The notes under the pieces were generated by a model. The model did not search any database. It worked only from the letters and a program-made list of their open reading frames with translations, and had not been told where the DNA came from. Positions 5,317 to 11,212 of a stretch of DNA of 11,212 bases are shown here, piece by piece. The stretch covers positions 2,631-13,842 of the forward strand of contig VBFZ01000005.1 of assembly GCA_005880805.1 (NCBI GenBank), given 5' to 3'. The position numbers were made by a program, and so were the translations under genes. This stretch comes from Chloroflexota bacterium (lineage in GTDB: Bacteria > Chloroflexota > Limnocylindria > Limnocylindrales > CSP1-4). Every line of letters begins with the position of its first letter. Position 1 is the first letter of the stretch.

Positions 5317-7386
5317 ATGACCTTCCCGCGTGGAGGCGGTCGCATGATGCGCTACGGGCCCGGCTTCGACGACGCGCCTCCCATACCCAGGGAGCGGCGC
5401 GGTCGAACGCTGCGCCGGATCGTCGCCTTCTTCCGGCCCTATCGCCTGCAGGTCGTCGTCGTCCTGGCCGCGATCCTGGCCACGAGCCTGATCGGGCTGG
5501 TCAACCCGTATCTCCTCAAGCTGCTCATCGATGACGTGATCGTCGGGCAGCACTACGAGCTGCTCAACCTCTACGTCGGCCTGATGATCGTGCTGCCGAT
5601 CATTTCCGGGCTGATCGGCGTCGGGCAGAGCTACATGAACAACGCGATCGGCCAGAACGTCATGCAGGACCTCCGCAACGCGCTGTACGCGCACCTGCAG
5701 AGGATGCCGCTGCGGTTCTTCACGGAGACCCGGACGGGCGAGATCCAGAGCCGCCTGGCGAACGACGTCGGCGGGGTGCAGGCCGTCGTCACCGACACCG
5801 CGAGCTCGGTCACGAGCAACCTCGCCGTCACGATCAGCACGATCGTCGCCATGTTCCTGCTTGACTGGCGGCTGACGCTGCTGTCTCTCGGCCTGCTGCC
5901 GTTCTTTGCCTACCTCACGTTCCGCGTCGGCAAGGTGCGCCGCGCGGTGAGTAGCGAGACGCAGAAGTCGCTCGCCGACATCACCGCCGCGACAGAAGAG
6001 ACGCTGAGCGTGAGCGGCATCCTGCTGACGAAGACCTTCGGCCAGCAGGCGCCGCAGCTCGACAAGTTCCGCCGGCTGAACCGGATCCTCGCCAACCTCC
6101 AGATCCGGCAGGCGATGGTCGGCCGCTGGTTCTTCATGATCATCGGCACGATCTTTTCCATCACGCCGGCGTTCGTGTACTGGCTGGCCGGTACGCTCGC
6201 GGCGAACGGCGACCCGTCGGCACCGACGGCGGGCGTGATCGTGGCCTTCACAACCCTCCAGAGCCGGCTCTTCTTCCCGCTCGGCCAGCTGCTCAACGTG
6301 CAGGTCGAGATCCAGGGCTCGCTCGCGCTCTTCGACCGGATCTTCGAGTACCTGGAGATGGATCCGGAGATCGTCGACGCGCCCGACGCCGTTGCGCTCG
6401 ATCCCCGGAGCGTCAGGGGCAGCGTCCGCTTCCACCACGTCGGCTTCCGCTACCCGACCGCGGCGGTTCCCTCGACGCAGGCCCAGCAGGCGGCGGACGG
6501 GCACCGGCATGAGGTTGCCGCCGCGCTGTCCACGGCGAACGAAGCCGCGCCGGAGGCCGAGGAGGCCCTCGTCGAGGAGGCAACCGATGGGCAAGGGCCG
6601 GGCGACGGGTTGGACGGCCTCACGAACGGATTCGGGCCAAACGGTCAGGCGCCGCTGCCGTTCGCGCTCGAGGACATCGACTTCGAGGTCGAGCCCGGGC
6701 AGCTGGTTGCCCTCGTCGGGCCGTCGGGTTCGGGCAAGACGACGACCACCTATCTCGTCCCCCGCCTGTACGACGTCGACACGGGAGCGGTCGAGATCGA
6801 CGGGCGGGACGTGCGCCGGCTCACGCTCGCCTCGCTCGGCGAGGTGATCGGGTTCGTGACCCAGGAGACGTACCTGTTCCACGCTTCCGTTCGCGACAAC
6901 CTCCGCTACGCGAGGCCCGAGGCCACCGACGCCGAGCTGGAGGTCGCCACGCGGGCGGCGGCGATTCACGATCGCATCCTCGAGTTGCCAGACGGCTACG
7001 CCACGATCGTCGGGGAGCGCGGCTACAAGCTGTCGGGCGGCGAGAAGCAGCGTGTCGCGATCGCGCGGGTGCTGCTCAAGGACCCGCGGATCCTCATCCT
7101 CGACGAGGCGACCTCGGCTCTCGATACCGTGAGCGAACGGCTCATCCAGGCGGCGTTGGAGCGGCTGATGGAGAACCGCACCACGATCGCGATTGCCCAC
7201 CGGCTGTCGACGATCCTGCGCGCCGACCAGATTCTGGTCTACGAGCGCGGCCGCATCCTGGAGCGCGGCACGCATGCCCAGCTGCTGCGGGCAGGCGGTT
7301 TGTATGCCCGGCTATACCGCGAGCAGTTCCTGGCCGAGAGCGGCGCAGCTGACGGCATTCCCCCGTTGGAAGAACCCGTCGCGTGA
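5317..7386 (+). CDS. ABC exporter half-transporter (fused membrane and ATPase domains)
   Basis: This is a type IV ABC exporter subunit with an N-terminal six-helix membrane domain (about residues 35-330; first helix near 44-62) and a C-terminal ATPase domain; it probably works as a homodimer in the cytoplasmic membrane. The ATPase signatures are intact: A-loop Tyr379 (FRYP), Walker A GPSGSGKTT (468-476), Q-loop Gln516, signature LSGGE (572-576), Walker B ILILDE (592-597) and H-loop His628. It is oddly long (689 residues) because about 65 residues rich in Ala, Glu, Gln and Gly (about 382-448) lie between the A-loop and the next strand, where relatives have only a few. Two starts are possible: ATG 5317 next to the promoter, or ATG 5344 with GGAGG seven bases upstream (5332-5336). 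The substrate is unknown; relatives export drugs, lipids or peptides. The stop overlaps the OsmC gene start by 3 bases within GTGA. Confidence 0.93.
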   Translation: MTFPRGGGRMMRYGPGFDDAPPIPRERRGRTLRRIVAFFRPYRLQVVVVLAAILATSLIGLVNPYLLKLLIDDVIVGQHYELLNLYVGLMIVLPIISGLIGVGQSYMNNAIGQNVMQDLRNALYAHLQRMPLRFFTETRTGEIQSRLANDVGGVQAVVTDTASSVTSNLAVTISTIVAMFLLDWRLTLLSLGLLPFFAYLTFRVGKVRRAVSSETQKSLADITAATEETLSVSGILLTKTFGQQAPQLDKFRRLNRILANLQIRQAMVGRWFFMIIGTIFSITPAFVYWLAGTLAANGDPSAPTAGVIVAFTTLQSRLFFPLGQLLNVQVEIQGSLALFDRIFEYLEMDPEIVDAPDAVALDPRSVRGSVRFHHVGFRYPTAAVPSTQAQQAADGHRHEVAAALSTANEAAPEAEEALVEEATDGQGPGDGLDGLTNGFGPNGQAPLPFALEDIDFEVEPGQLVALVGPSGSGKTTTTYLVPRLYDVDTGAVEIDGRDVRRLTLASLGEVIGFVTQETYLFHASVRDNLRYARPEATDAELEVATRAAAIHDRILELPDGYATIVGERGYKLSGGEKQRVAIARVLLKDPRILILDEATSALDTVSERLIQAALERLMENRTTIAIAHRLSTILRADQILVYERGRILERGTHAQLLRAGGLYARLYREQFLAESGAADGIPPLEEPVA

Positions 7387-7877
7387 CGTTCAAGAAGACC
7401 GTCGAGGGCCGCTTCCAGGGCGGGATGGGCTTCACCACGACCACCGGATCGGGGCACACGATCGCCGCAGACGACTCCGACGGAAACACCGGCAGCCGTC
7501 CGACCGAGCTGCTGATGGCCGCTCTCGTCGCATGCACCGGGATGGACGTGGTATCGATCCTCGCGAAGAAACGGCAGGTCGTCTCGGAATACGCCGTGCA
7601 CTCCAGGAGCGAGCAGCGTCGCGAGTATCCGCAGGTCTTCACGACGATCGAGGTCGTCCACGACCTGGTCGGTCCGGACCTCGACGTTCGGGCGGTGCGG
7701 CGTGCGATCGAGCTCTCGGCGCGCAAGTACTGCCCGGTGAGCGCGATGCTCTCGGCCGGGGAAACGGCGATCCACCACTGCTACCGCGTGCGCCGGACGG
7801 GCTCCTCGCCACTCGACGAATCGGGCGAGGTATGCGTCACTGGTCCGTATGAGCGCCCGCAAGTCTCCGTCGGCTGA
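7383..7877 (+). CDS. OsmC/Ohr family peroxide reductase
   Basis: This is an OsmC-family protein of 164 residues; such proteins reduce organic or fatty-acid hydroperoxides with a pair of reactive cysteines in a dimer. The two expected cysteines are present: Cys51 in RPTELLMAALVACTGMDV (39-56) and Cys117 in SARKYCPVSAML (112-123). The N-terminal strand region GRFQGGMGF is also typical. The GTG start is set by the GTGA overlap with the ABC transporter gene, with GGAAGA (7368-7373) nine bases upstream as a ribosome binding site. Residues after about 138 form a tail beyond the normal domain, and the last 29 bases of the gene overlap the histidine kinase start. It groups with the general OsmC/YhfA-type members rather than clearly with Ohr. 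Some relatives have no proven peroxidase role. Confidence 0.88.
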   Translation: MTFKKTVEGRFQGGMGFTTTTGSGHTIAADDSDGNTGSRPTELLMAALVACTGMDVVSILAKKRQVVSEYAVHSRSEQRREYPQVFTTIEVVHDLVGPDLDVRAVRRAIELSARKYCPVSAMLSAGETAIHHCYRVRRTGSSPLDESGEVCVTGPYERPQVSVG

Positions 7878-9189
7878 GCGTACCGGCCCCGCCCCGAGGA
7901 GGGGTCGGACGCCGCGCTCGGCGGCAAATCGCACGGCCGCGAACGGCCAGCTCGATACCGAGCGCAAGCTGCGGGAGCTCTCGCTGCTCCAGGAGTTCGC
8001 CCAGCTCGCGACCCGCGCCCGGGACTGGGACGACCTCATGCGCACGCTCGTCGACCGCACCACTCTCGCGATCGGCGTCGAGGTGTGCTCGTTCTATCTG
8101 CTCGAGCGCGACGGCTCAACCCTGACGCTCGCCGCAACGAACGGGCTGGACAAGGAGCACGTCGGCAAGGTCCACATGGCCGTTGGCGAAGGCGTGACGG
8201 GGCTGGCCGCCGCCGAGCGTCGACCGGTGCAGGTGCCTGACGTCCGGACGGACCCGCACTTCAAGTGGATCCCGGGCTTCGACGTGGCAGGACTGACCTC
8301 GATGCTGTCGGTGCCGCTTACGTGGGACGACCGGCTCGTCGGCGTGCTCAACGTCCAGACCGCCGATCCGCGCGTGTTCGCCGACGACGACGTGCGGTTC
8401 CTGCAGACCATCGCCGCGCTGCTGGCGGGCATCGTCGAGAAGGGTCGCGTGCAAGCCGAGGCGGAAACCCAGCTCGCCACGCTGACGGCGCTCGACCAGG
8501 CGCGCGCCGAGCTGCTGTCGGTCGTGACACACGAGCTCCGGACGCCACTCGCGATCGTGCGCGCCTACCTCGACCTCCTGGCCGATGCCGCGAGCGGAGC
8601 CGAGGATCCGCCCGCCCGGGCATCGGCCGACAACTGGCGGTCGGCAGCGGTCGAGCAGGTCACCCGCCTCGACAGGCTCGTCGATTCGATCCTCGCCGCG
8701 GTCCGGGGCGACGGCCTGACGAAGCTCGCCCGCGAACCGTTCGACATCGGCGACGTGGTCTCCGAGTCGATCGAGACGCTCACGCTCGTGTTGCGGCCGC
8801 ACAGGCTGCGCTGGTCGCCGCCCGGCAACGCGCTCATCGGCCTCGGCGACGAGTCGCGGTTCCGGCAGGTGCTTGAACACCTGCTCGAGAACGAGTCGAA
8901 GTACGCCCCGAAGGGCGAGGGCATCAGCCTGGGTGCGTGGCGCGAGGGCGGCGAAATCCGCGTCTACGTCACCGACGACGGGCGCGGCGTGCCATCGTCC
9001 GAATGGGAGTCCGTGTTCGAAGCGTTCGTCCGGGTCGATCGCCGGCACCTGCGCGGGTCGGGCATCGGACTGTACGCCGCCCGACGCCTGATGCAGGCCA
9101 TGGGCGGCCGGGTCTGGATCGAGGCCAACGGCTTCGGCGGAAGCCGGTTCGTCGTCGCGCTGCCGGAGGCCTCGGCGGCTCGCCTCTGA
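7849..9189 (+). CDS. Soluble GAF-domain sensor histidine kinase
   Basis: This is a 446-residue two-component sensor kinase without membrane segments, hence cytosolic. Order of parts: a basic, poorly ordered N-terminus (1-33), a helical lead-in, a GAF sensor domain (about 42-200), a dimerisation/phosphoacceptor domain with H-box VVTHELRTP (phosphorylated His228), and an ATPase domain with the N-box around Asn348 (LLENESKYAP), G1 box DDGRG (376-380), F-box VFEAF and G2 box GSGIGL (403-408). The core of the kinase looks intact. The GAF ligand or signal is unknown; no bilin-attachment cysteine context was recognised. The ATG at 7849 lies inside the OsmC gene (29-base overlap) and has no strong ribosome binding site, so translation is probably coupled. 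No response regulator is encoded nearby, so this is an orphan kinase here. Confidence 0.91.
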   Translation: MSARKSPSAERTGPAPRRGRTPRSAANRTAANGQLDTERKLRELSLLQEFAQLATRARDWDDLMRTLVDRTTLAIGVEVCSFYLLERDGSTLTLAATNGLDKEHVGKVHMAVGEGVTGLAAAERRPVQVPDVRTDPHFKWIPGFDVAGLTSMLSVPLTWDDRLVGVLNVQTADPRVFADDDVRFLQTIAALLAGIVEKGRVQAEAETQLATLTALDQARAELLSVVTHELRTPLAIVRAYLDLLADAASGAEDPPARASADNWRSAAVEQVTRLDRLVDSILAAVRGDGLTKLAREPFDIGDVVSESIETLTLVLRPHRLRWSPPGNALIGLGDESRFRQVLEHLLENESKYAPKGEGISLGAWREGGEIRVYVTDDGRGVPSSEWESVFEAFVRVDRRHLRGSGIGLYAARRLMQAMGGRVWIEANGFGGSRFVVALPEASAARL

Positions 9190-9191
9190 GG

Positions 9192-9208
9192 GGCCCGCTA
9201 GCTGGGCC
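9192..9208. terminator. Short hairpin between convergent genes
   Basis: GGCCC (9192-9196) and GGGCC (9204-9208) form a perfect 5-bp stem around a 7-base loop that contains the stop codon of the minus-strand gene. It lies exactly where the plus-strand kinase gene and the minus-strand unit meet, with only 8 bases between their stops. There is no T-run on either strand, so a role as bidirectional terminator is only suggested by position. Confidence 0.25.
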
Positions 9209-9725
9209 GGACCCCGCCTGCGTCGGACAGCAGCCGGATCTCCGTCAGGACGTCCTGCCCGGCGAAGTAGAGCGGCGAGAGCAGGTGCCGCCCGCGCTGC
9301 AGCGCATCCTCGGGGGCATCGCCGGTCAGGTCGGCACCGGAGGTCCGCACCTGGAAGCGGACGTGGCCGGGCTCGGGCAGGGGAAAGTCGGTCGTGAGCT
9401 CGAGCGAACGGGCGTGGTCGCCCGCGACGTCCAGGAAGCGCATGCCCGCCTCGCGCACCACAGCGTGTTCGCCGCCGCCGATGGTTCCGCCGCCGGTGCT
9501 CGTGTAGAAGCTGACCGTTCCGTCCGCGACGACGACCACCGAGGCGGTCGCCTTCGGCAGCCCGAATTCCATCAGCGCGCAGAACACCGGGCCCAGGTGG
9601 CGGCCTTCCAGGACCTTCACGTCCTCAGGCCTGACGTGCAGCACCCTCTGGCGCAGGGAGGAGAAGACGTCGGAGGCCTTCGTGCCCGGCCTGCGGCGAA
9701 AGAAGGCGCGGATTCGATCGAGCAT
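9198..9725 (-). CDS. Conserved-looking protein of unknown function (175 aa)
   Basis: I do not recognise a named family with confidence. From the ATG at 9725 the product is 175 residues, with a basic N-terminus (LDRIRAFFRRRPGTK, 2-16), no clear signal peptide and no membrane segment, so probably cytosolic. The middle holds a hydrophobic strand followed by ASVVVVADGTVSFYTSTGG (61-79) and a striking glycine motif GGGTIGGGEH (78-87), then a helix REAGMRFLDVAG. The C-terminal third alternates charged and hydrophobic residues and ends with SPLYFAGQDVLTEIRLL. The strand-turn-strand pattern could suit a small alpha/beta sensor-like fold, but that is a guess. It starts 5 bases after the adenosine deaminase stop, so the two form an operon. 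The frame stays open far upstream only as a shadow of the deaminase gene. No strong ribosome binding site precedes the ATG. Confidence 0.72.
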   Translation of the reverse strand: MLDRIRAFFRRRPGTKASDVFSSLRQRVLHVRPEDVKVLEGRHLGPVFCALMEFGLPKATASVVVVADGTVSFYTSTGGGTIGGGEHAVVREAGMRFLDVAGDHARSLELTTDFPLPEPGHVRFQVRTSGADLTGDAPEDALQRGRHLLSPLYFAGQDVLTEIRLLSDAGGVRPS

Positions 9726-9730
9726 GGGAG

Positions 9731-10837
9731 TCAGACCCCGGCCGCGACGACCCGGCTGGCCTCGGAACGGAGGCGGGCGTAGCCGGGCTTGACCACCTCG
9801 TTGATGATGCGCAGCCGCTCGTCGAACGGCGCGAAGGCGCTCTTCATCGCATTGATCGTCAGCCACTCCATCTCGCCGAGGCCGATCGCGAACGCCTCGT
9901 CCAGCGCCGCGAACTCGCTCGAAAGCGTGACGTCGCTCATCAGCCGGTTGTCGGTGTTGACCGTGACGCGGTAGCGCAGCCGGCGCAGCAGGTCGATCGG
10001 GTGGTCGGCGACCGACGCGACCGCGCCGGTGTGGACGTTGGAGGTCGGGCACATCTCGAGCGGGACGCGCCGGTCGCGCACGTACGCTGCAAGACGGCCC
10101 AGCGCAACGCCGCCGTCCGGCTGGACCTGGATATCGTCGACGATGCGGACGCCGTGGCCCAGGCGCTCCGCGCCGCACCACTGGAGCGCCTCCCAGATCG
10201 ACGGCACCCCGAACGACTCGCCGGCGTGGATCGTGATGTGAAAGTTCTCCCGGCGGACGTAGTCGAAGGCGTCCAGGTGGAGCGTGGGGCGATAGCCGGC
10301 CTCCGGGCCGGCGATGTCGAAGCCGACCACGCCCGCGTCCCGCCAGCGCACGGCGCACTGCGCCACCTCCACCGAGCGGGCAGCCTGGCGCATGGCCGTC
10401 ACGAGTGCCCTCACGACGATCGGGCTCCCGGCCGCGCCGGCGCGCTCCATCCCGATCCGGAAGCCCTCGAGGTTGGCCTCGACGACCTCGTCGAGCGTCA
10501 GGCCACGCTCCGTCGACAGCTCGGGTGCGTAGCGGACCTCGGCGTAGACGACGCCATCGGCGGCCAGGTCTTCGGCGCACTCGGCCGCCACCCGGACGAT
10601 CGCGTCCCGCTCCTGCATGACGCCGACGGTGTGCGCGAACGTCTCCAGGTACAGCTCGAGGGACTTGCGGTCGGCCCCGCGCCGGATCCAGGCCGCGAGC
10701 TCGTCCGCGTCGCTGGTCGGCAGGCCGCCGTACCCGTATTCGCCCGCCAGGTCGACGATCGTACCCGGCCGCAGGCCCCCGTCGAGGTGGTCGTGCAGCA
10801 TTGCCTTGGGTGCACGCCGGATCGTCTCGGGCGTCAT
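9731..10837 (-). CDS. add: Adenosine deaminase
   Basis: This enzyme hydrolyses adenosine and deoxyadenosine to inosine and deoxyinosine with release of ammonia, in purine salvage. It is a zinc-dependent TIM-barrel enzyme of 368 residues, normal for the family. Visible residues: HDHLDGGLRP (15-24) with zinc ligands His15 and His17, EVRYAPEL (100-107), HAGE (204-207) with zinc ligand His204 and catalytic Glu207, LGHGVR (227-231) with His228, LEMCPTSN (260-267) and NTDNRLMS (294-301) with zinc ligand Asp296. The residue after Asp296 is Asn rather than the Asp of the classical TDD version; TDN occurs in the actinobacterial-type subgroup. The ATG at 10837 directly precedes the conserved N-terminal barrel strand. 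It is the first gene of a minus-strand pair with the 175-residue unknown protein. Confidence 0.93.
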   Translation of the reverse strand: MTPETIRRAPKAMLHDHLDGGLRPGTIVDLAGEYGYGGLPTSDADELAAWIRRGADRKSLELYLETFAHTVGVMQERDAIVRVAAECAEDLAADGVVYAEVRYAPELSTERGLTLDEVVEANLEGFRIGMERAGAAGSPIVVRALVTAMRQAARSVEVAQCAVRWRDAGVVGFDIAGPEAGYRPTLHLDAFDYVRRENFHITIHAGESFGVPSIWEALQWCGAERLGHGVRIVDDIQVQPDGGVALGRLAAYVRDRRVPLEMCPTSNVHTGAVASVADHPIDLLRRLRYRVTVNTDNRLMSDVTLSSEFAALDEAFAIGLGEMEWLTINAMKSAFAPFDERLRIINEVVKPGYARLRSEASRVVAAGV

Positions 10838-10846
10838 GATCGCCGC

Positions 10847-10852
10847 ATCCTA
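10847..10852 (-). promoter_or_regulatory. Possible -10 box of the adenosine deaminase unit
   Basis: On the minus strand TAGGAT lies at 10852-10847 and ends 9 bases before the ATG at 10837. This resembles the spacing of the -10 boxes before trxB and the ABC transporter gene, and would give a near-leaderless message. No -35 hexamer is evident 17 bases upstream. AGGA within it is too far (10 bases) to be a favoured ribosome binding site. Confidence 0.3.
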
Positions 10853-10867
10853 CTGCCGCTCCAGCGT

Positions 10868-11128
10868 GCCGCGAGGCTCATCGGCGGGCTCCCGCCGGGC
10901 GACAGGGCCTACCTGCTGCCCGTGGTGGGCATCGCCCTCGGGATGCTGGTCCTCCACGAGCAGGTGGACACCCGCGTGCTGGCGGGGACGGCCCTGATCA
11001 TCGGCGGCGTCGCGCTCGTGAGCAGTCGCTACGGATCGCGCCGGCTCTTCGGAAGGTCGAGTCCTCGGGCCGATGGCCTCCCCGAGATCGGCCTCGGTCC
11101 TCGGAGGGCGAGAAGCGACCAGGGCTGA
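10868..11128 (+). pseudogene. C-terminal remnant of an EamA/DMT-family transporter
   Basis: The plus-strand frame reads ARLIGGLPPGDRAYLLPVVG, then IALGMLVLHEQVDTRVLAG and TALIIGGVALVSS, before a basic tail and the stop at 11126-11128. This is the pattern of the last two membrane helices of EamA (drug/metabolite) transporters: a PVVG helix, a hydrophobic helix ending in a Glu, a short loop and a TALIIGG helix. Full proteins have about ten helices and 280-310 residues, so some 200 residues are missing. The open frame upstream of 10868 is only the shadow of adenosine deaminase on the other strand. There is no sensible start codon or ribosome binding site, so this is read as a truncated, probably inactive gene. 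An assembly join is an alternative explanation. Confidence 0.6.
11068..11093. terminator. Inverted repeat near the end of the transporter remnant
   Basis: GGCCGAT (11068-11074) and ATCGGCC (11087-11093) are perfect 7-base inverted arms with a 12-base spacer, in the C-terminal tail region of the transporter remnant and about 45 bases from the stop of the minus-strand gene that enters from the right. No T-run follows on either strand. It may end minus-strand transcription or be chance in GC-rich DNA. Confidence 0.18.
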
Positions 11129-11137
11129 TGTTGCCGC

Positions 11138-11212
11138 CTATCGGTCCAGTGCGAGCAGGAAGGCCCCCACCAGCACGATGGCGGCGGCACCGATCCGCTC
11201 CGTCGCGGCGCG
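11138..11212 (-). CDS. C-terminal end of a membrane protein (partial at window edge)
   Basis: Read on the minus strand from the window edge, the last 24 codons give RAATERIGAAAIVLVGAFLL followed by ALDR and a TAG stop at 11140-11138. The stretch IGAAAIVLVGAFLLAL is a membrane helix of the kind that ends many EamA/DMT and related transporters (a Glu-Arg, a Gly, then a hydrophobic helix and a short charged end). The rest of the gene lies outside the window, so the family is only suggested. Its stop is 9 bases from the stop of the plus-strand transporter remnant, so the two converge. Confidence 0.5.
   Translation of the reverse strand, partial: RAATERIGAAAIVLVGAFLLALDR

Noticed and set aside
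5290..7275. 661-codon minus-strand open frame opposite the ABC transporter
   Set aside because: The plus-strand frame has every ABC exporter motif; the antisense product is a repetitive Arg/Asp/Glu-rich string typical of antisense translation.
9726..10580. Upstream extension of the 175-residue minus-strand gene into the adenosine deaminase region
   Set aside because: That part is an out-of-frame shadow of adenosine deaminase with Arg/Gly-rich low-complexity product; the operon-like ATG at 9725 is the sensible start.
10001..10867. Plus-strand open frame leading into the EamA-like remnant
   Set aside because: It is antisense to adenosine deaminase and has no membrane helices or transporter pattern until about 10868.
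1..11212. CRISPR arrays, tRNA or rRNA genes, insertion sequences, phage or defence genes
   Set aside because: No regularly spaced repeats, cloverleaf-like segments, transposase motifs or terminal repeats were seen; nearly all sequence is accounted for by ordinary genes.

Overview
The window is strongly GC-rich, with codon third positions almost all G or C and genes packed with short gaps or 4-base overlaps. It carries a coenzyme F420 synthesis cluster with separate cofD, cofC and cofE genes, followed by an F420-type luciferase-like oxidoreductase. This combination fits a GC-rich Chloroflexota lineage (Limnocylindria/Ellin6529- or Thermomicrobia-like). A deep actinobacterial lineage is the alternative. 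The placement rests on gene content and protein character, not on any search.

Layout. (1) Bases 11-3312, plus strand: cofD, cofC, cofE, then a luciferase-like F420-dependent oxidoreductase, probably one transcription unit. CofD, CofC and CofE make the phospholactyl (or phosphoenolpyruvyl) linker, join it to the deazaflavin Fo and add glutamate; the oxidoreductase is a plausible user of the finished cofactor. The Fo synthase and the dehydro-F420 reductase are not in the window. (2) Bases 3353-5271, plus strand: a thioredoxin reductase with an unusual N-terminal extension, overlapping by 4 bases a class I SAM-dependent methyltransferase. The trxB promoter region holds a C/G-tract palindrome like the operators of the CsoR/CstR repressor family, next to an extended -10 box. 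(3) Bases 5317-9189, plus strand: an ABC exporter half-transporter with a long acidic insertion in its ATPase domain, an OsmC-type peroxide reductase overlapping it by 4 bases, and a soluble GAF-histidine kinase overlapping the OsmC gene. No response regulator is present. (4) Bases 9198-10837, minus strand: adenosine deaminase followed after 5 bases by a conserved-looking 175-residue protein of unknown function. This pair converges on the histidine kinase. (5) Bases 10868-11212: the C-terminal remnant of an EamA/DMT-type transporter on the plus strand, and the C-terminal end of another membrane protein entering on the minus strand from beyond the window.

The middle of the window has a redox flavour (thioredoxin reductase, OsmC, a soluble sensor kinase), but a functional link between these genes is inference from adjacency. 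No RNA gene, CRISPR array, insertion sequence or phage gene was seen. The most interesting points are the candidate sulfur- or copper-sensing operator before trxB, the low-complexity insertions in TrxB and in the ABC ATPase, the unknown protein behind adenosine deaminase, and the truncated transporter beside the adenosine deaminase promoter.
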